A stretch of 6,850 nucleotides of DNA from Actinobacteria bacterium UBA3086. Its GTDB lineage: Bacteria; Actinomycetota; Coriobacteriia; Anaerosomatales; UBA3086. The notes beneath the pieces were generated by a model. It saw only the letters and a program-made list of their open reading frames with translations, was not told the DNA's origin and made no database searches. The stretch spans positions 1-6,850 of the forward strand of contig DFBG01000011.1 in the NCBI GenBank assembly GCA_002367305.1, in the 5' to 3' direction. Of this stretch, positions 6,042 to 6,850 are shown piece after piece. The number at the start of each line of letters is the position of its first letter. Position 1 is the first letter of the stretch. A program made the translations under genes and the position numbers.

Positions 6042-6791
6042 ATGGCGCCTCGAGTCGTGGTCATGGGTCTAGCGAGTGATTTTGGCTGCCAGGTGCAGAT
6101 GACGAACATCGAAGATGACCTTCTGGATGTTCTGGGTCTGATCGATCTCTCGTACTGGCAGCTCGCATCCAGCGGGCACATGCCCGCAGAGTACGACGTC
6201 GCCATCATTGAGGGCGCCGTCACCACCACGGAGCATGTCGAGCTGCTCAAGCGTGTGCGGGCCACCGCAGGCGTGGTCATGGTCATCGGTGCGTGTGCGG
6301 TGACCGGCGGTATTCCCGCCATGGCGGGCCAAGGCGATCTCGAGGAGCGCTACGGATGTGTGTACGGCGCAGACGGTGCGGAAGTCGCCTGCGGGCGCGT
6401 CTCCCCGGCGCCGGTCAAGAGCGTGATCGATGTCGACTATGAGGTGCCCGGATGTCCCATGGACACGACCGAGTTCCTGCGCGTACTCTCCCGGGCCTTG
6501 CAGGGCCTGGCAAACCGTGTTCCCGAAGAGCCCATGTGCGCCATCTGTAAGACCAAGGAGAATATCTGCTTCCTCGACAAGGGCGAGATCTGTCTCGGCC
6601 TGTTCACTCGTACAGGTTGTGGAGCACGCTGCGTGACTCTGGGCAGGCCGTGCACCGGCTGTCGGGGTCTTGCGAAGGACGCCAACGTGGAGTCGGCCAT
6701 GAAGATTCTGGCGGCAAAGGGATTCGACGTTGACGAGGTGGCCGAGCGCCTGGCTGTCTTCAACACACTCGAGGAGGCGTTCTGCCGATGA
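6042..6791 (+). CDS. hydD: [NiFe]-hydrogenase (sulfhydrogenase-type) delta subunit, small subunit
   Basis: Electron-relay small subunit of 249 aa, from the NADH:ubiquinone oxidoreductase 20-kDa family. It partners with the NiFe large subunit. The proximal-cluster half has GLASDFGCQVQ (C16), GACAVTGGIPA (C85) and VPGCPMD (C138). The first cysteine expected in the Cx2C motif is D13, so only three of four usual ligands are cysteine there. The C-terminal half holds eight cysteines for medial and distal 4Fe-4S clusters: C166, C169, C176, C184, C193, C197, C204, C207, ending in CTGCRG. No Tat signal is present, so the enzyme is cytoplasmic. Start ATG 6042 directly follows the gamma stop codon, with AGGAGG (6028-6033) 8 nt upstream. 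CLGLFTRTGC differs from the CLGPVTRAGC usual in relatives. It resembles both HydD of group 3b and MvhG/VhuG of group 3c; the neighbouring gamma and beta genes favour 3b. Confidence 0.92.
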   Translation: MAPRVVVMGLASDFGCQVQMTNIEDDLLDVLGLIDLSYWQLASSGHMPAEYDVAIIEGAVTTTEHVELLKRVRATAGVVMVIGACAVTGGIPAMAGQGDLEERYGCVYGADGAEVACGRVSPAPVKSVIDVDYEVPGCPMDTTEFLRVLSRALQGLANRVPEEPMCAICKTKENICFLDKGEICLGLFTRTGCGARCVTLGRPCTGCRGLAKDANVESAMKILAAKGFDVDEVAERLAVFNTLEEAFCR

Positions 6792-6850
6792 GCACATTGA
6801 CCGTTGAGCACGTTGCTCGCATAGAAGGGCATGGCACCATCTCGGTGGAC
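6788..6850 (+). CDS. hydA: [NiFe]-hydrogenase (sulfhydrogenase-type) alpha subunit, large subunit (partial, 5' end only)
   Basis: Only 21 codons lie in the window, starting at the ATG that overlaps the delta stop codon (ATGA). GAGGAGG (6771-6777) lies 10 nt upstream. The visible VARIEGHG (residues 9-16) is the conserved N-terminal RIEGH motif of [NiFe]-hydrogenase large subunits, which carry the bimetallic H2 site. The position directly after the small subunit supports this. The CxxC motifs that bind nickel and the C-terminal processing site lie beyond the window, so catalytic competence cannot be judged here. Confidence 0.9.
   Translation, partial: MSTLTVEHVARIEGHGTISVD

Noticed and set aside
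6069..6797. Open frame of 242 codons on the minus strand
   Set aside because: It mirrors the hydrogenase small subunit gene, which has all the expected cysteine motifs on the plus strand.
1..6850. CRISPR arrays, tRNA/rRNA genes, insertion sequences, riboswitches
   Set aside because: I looked for regular direct repeats, cloverleaf-like segments, transposase motifs and long structured leaders, and saw none. The non-coding space is small and accounted for.

Overview
The window is a GC-rich, gene-dense stretch of a bacterial chromosome. It has no mobile elements, CRISPR arrays, tRNA or rRNA genes that I can see. The gene content suggests an anaerobic or facultative bacterium. It includes a lipobox lipoprotein, an elongation factor G of the divergent EF-G-like type, a hexameric-length nucleoside diphosphate kinase, and a cytoplasmic [NiFe]-hydrogenase of the archaeal/bacterial sulfhydrogenase layout. 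Frequent GTG starts and high GC would fit an anaerobic actinobacterium (Coriobacteriia-like). That placement is inference from general resemblance and was not tested.

Layout: (1) Positions 1-1244 on the minus strand hold the first ~414 codons of an EF-G-like translational GTPase, cut by the left edge. (2) A 196-bp divergent intergenic region (1245-1440) carries a plausible extended -10 promoter for the rightward genes. (3) Rightward genes follow: a cyclophilin-type peptidyl-prolyl isomerase lipoprotein (1441-2130), a TPR protein with one membrane helix (GTG start, 2152-3591), and ndk (3661-4065). This run ends at a strong intrinsic terminator (4078-4111). (4) From 4165 a tightly coupled hydrogenase operon begins: beta (two ferredoxin motifs), gamma (FAD/NAD(P) plus a C-terminal 2Fe-2S motif), delta (hydrogenase small subunit), and the first 21 codons of alpha (NiFe large subunit), cut by the right edge. 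Its junctions are GTGA, TAG/ATG and ATGA.

How the genes work together: the hydrogenase subunits should form one soluble complex. Alpha holds the NiFe site, and delta relays electrons through three 4Fe-4S clusters to gamma and beta, where FAD exchanges electrons with NAD(P)H. The order beta-gamma-delta-alpha is that of Pyrococcus furiosus hydBGDA (group 3b). The cyclophilin and TPR genes probably share a transcript and both place domains outside the membrane. Ndk is a housekeeping enzyme.

I found no clearly undescribed system. The most notable point is in the hydrogenase small subunit: an aspartate (D13) occupies the first cysteine position expected for the proximal cluster. Other points are the altered switch I and NKxD motifs of the EF-G-like protein, and a duplicated GWxTGE motif in the TPR protein.
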